Below are positions 12,924 through 13,439 of a DNA stretch of 13,439 nucleotides, one piece after another. Position 1 is the stretch's first letter. Each line of letters opens with the position of its first letter. The stretch is from an uncultured Clostridia bacterium (GTDB taxonomy: Bacteria; Bacillota; Clostridia; Oscillospirales; CAG-272), in NCBI GenBank assembly GCA_945949385.1, contig CAMFEL010000049.1, forward strand, positions 1-13,439, given 5' to 3'. Both the position numbers and the translations under genes were made by a program. The notes under the pieces were generated by a model. That model ran no database searches and was not told the origin of the DNA. It saw only the letters and a list, made by a program, of their open reading frames with translations.

Positions 12924-13391
12924 CTTAATACAGCTTTGCACCTGCCGGGATGTGGTTATCCACCATCAGCAGATGGAGCTTTTCTTCGCCTTCTTCTTCG
13001 TGAATAGCGGAGAGGAGCATACCGCAAGAGTCAATACCCATCATAGCACGAGGAGGAAGATTTGTGATAGCGATAAGTGTCTTACCTACAAGCTCTTCCG
13101 GCTCGTAATAAGCATGAATTCCGGAGAGGATGGTGCGCTCTTTTCCCGTGCCGTCGTCAAGAGTGAATTTCAGAAGCTTCTTGGACTTTGGCACGGCTTC
13201 GCACGCAAGCACCTTTACAGCGCGGAAATCGGACTTTGAGAAGGTTTCAAAATCCACGCAGTCCTCAAAAAGAGGCTCTATCTGCACATTGGAAAAGTCA
13301 ATTTTTTCTTCGGCAGCCGCGGCAGCGCTTCCCGCCGCCTGAGCACTCTTGTCACTTCTCCTGTCGGAGCCCTGACTCTTCATTGTCGGGA
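12924..13391. repeat. 468-bp direct repeat, copy B
   Basis: Second copy of the segment at 8696-9163, same orientation, no indels. Positions 13301-13383 are identical to 9073-9155, while the remaining about 375 bp carry nearly all of the roughly 45 mismatches, most of them synonymous. Confidence 0.93.
12925..13383 (-). CDS. stand-alone MetRS C-terminal-type tRNA-binding domain, copy B
   Basis: Same 152-residue product as copy A apart from P65, K81, E82 and L103; see that entry for the domain. The frame opens at ATG-ATG (13407) directly after an in-frame TGA, so this copy is certainly not fused to a synthetase catalytic domain. The choice between 13407 and the conserved ATG at 13383 is open; neither has a good ribosome site. 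The residues before the shared ATG are IPT in copy A and VPT in copy B, with the Pro codon the same and the Thr codon changed synonymously (ACC/ACA), a weak hint that this stretch was once coding in a longer gene. Downstream lie the hexamer cluster, a hairpin and the cupin remnant. Confidence 0.75.
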   Translation of the reverse strand: MKSQGSDRRSDKSAQAAGSAAAAAEEKIDFSNVQIEPLFEDCVDFETFSKSDFRAVKVLACEAVPKSKKLLKFTLDDGTGKERTILSGIHAYYEPEELVGKTLIAITNLPPRAMMGIDSCGMLLSAIHEEEGEEKLHLLMVDNHIPAGAKLY

Positions 13392-13438
13392 CGAAATGGT
13401 ACATCATTCACTTGCTGTTCTATCATCTGCAAAGTTCT
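13352..13438 (-). CDS. 3' end of an unidentified gene running off the right edge, terminating inside repeat copy B
   Basis: A minus-strand frame is open from the window edge and ends at TGA 13352-13354. Its last residues read RTLQMIEQQVNDVPFR and then PDNEESGLRQEK, the latter coded by the start of repeat copy B in a frame different from the tRNA-binding domain. The composition is protein-like, but with only 28 codons visible this cannot be proven. If real, its original 3' end was replaced when the repeat arrived, and it overlaps the next gene by about 30-55 bases. Confidence 0.35.
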   Translation of the reverse strand, partial: RTLQMIEQQVNDVPFRPDNEESGLRQEK

Positions 13439-13439
13439 A

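Noticed and set aside
1..13439. CRISPR arrays, tRNA, rRNA and known riboswitches
   Set aside because: No regularly spaced repeats and no tRNA or rRNA signatures were seen on either strand; by eye I could not recognise any riboswitch.

Overview
The window looks like the chromosome of an anaerobic, low-to-mid GC Bacillota, most likely a gut Clostridia of the Oscillospiraceae/Ruminococcaceae type. This is inferred from strong AGGAGG-type ribosome sites, sigma-A-like promoters, an aldo/keto reductase with a ferredoxin tail, and a bacterial methionyl-tRNA synthetase C-terminal domain. No genus can be fixed from the sequence alone.

Layout. Bases 1-2370: two rightward genes, each with its own promoter: a class I SAM methyltransferase and an iron-sulfur aldo/keto reductase, closed by a terminator that can work in both directions. 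Everything to the right is coded on the minus strand. Bases 2427-6010: an operon whose core is a MoxR-type AAA+ ATPase and a von Willebrand A / DUF2201-type metallopeptidase-like protein that overlap by 4 bases. A 71-residue ORF lies in front and an unknown 210-residue protein behind. The metallopeptidase-like domain carries HQxxH in place of HExxH. Bases 6151-6973: a monocistronic small Ntn-hydrolase (choloylglycine hydrolase-like) with clear promoter and terminator. Bases 7033-8607: a three-helix membrane protein, a VOC-fold protein and a small lipoprotein.

Bases 8696-13391 are the unusual part. A 468-bp segment encoding a stand-alone copy of the MetRS C-terminal tRNA-binding domain occurs twice in direct orientation, exactly 4,228 bp apart with no indels. 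Between the copies lie a decayed cupin gene and a tightly coupled, visibly AT-rich three-gene cassette: a 132-aa basic protein, a 675-aa protein with an N-terminal AraC-like DNA-binding domain and a long unassigned remainder, and a 152-aa zinc-ribbon protein. Gene order, overlaps (11 bp, then a 1-bp gap) and shared composition suggest one acquired unit. Its function is unknown. The flanking direct repeats could let it be lost or gained by homologous recombination, and the repeats themselves show a mosaic divergence pattern (83 identical bp beside about 12% divergence) that suggests gene conversion or DNA-level constraint.

The best candidate for an undescribed system is this cassette (9395-12270) with its candidate palindromic operator and its duplicated tRNA-binding-domain flanks. 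The second is the MoxR/VWA operon with a predicted catalytically dead zincin motif. All functional statements rest on reading motifs by eye; no database search was possible.
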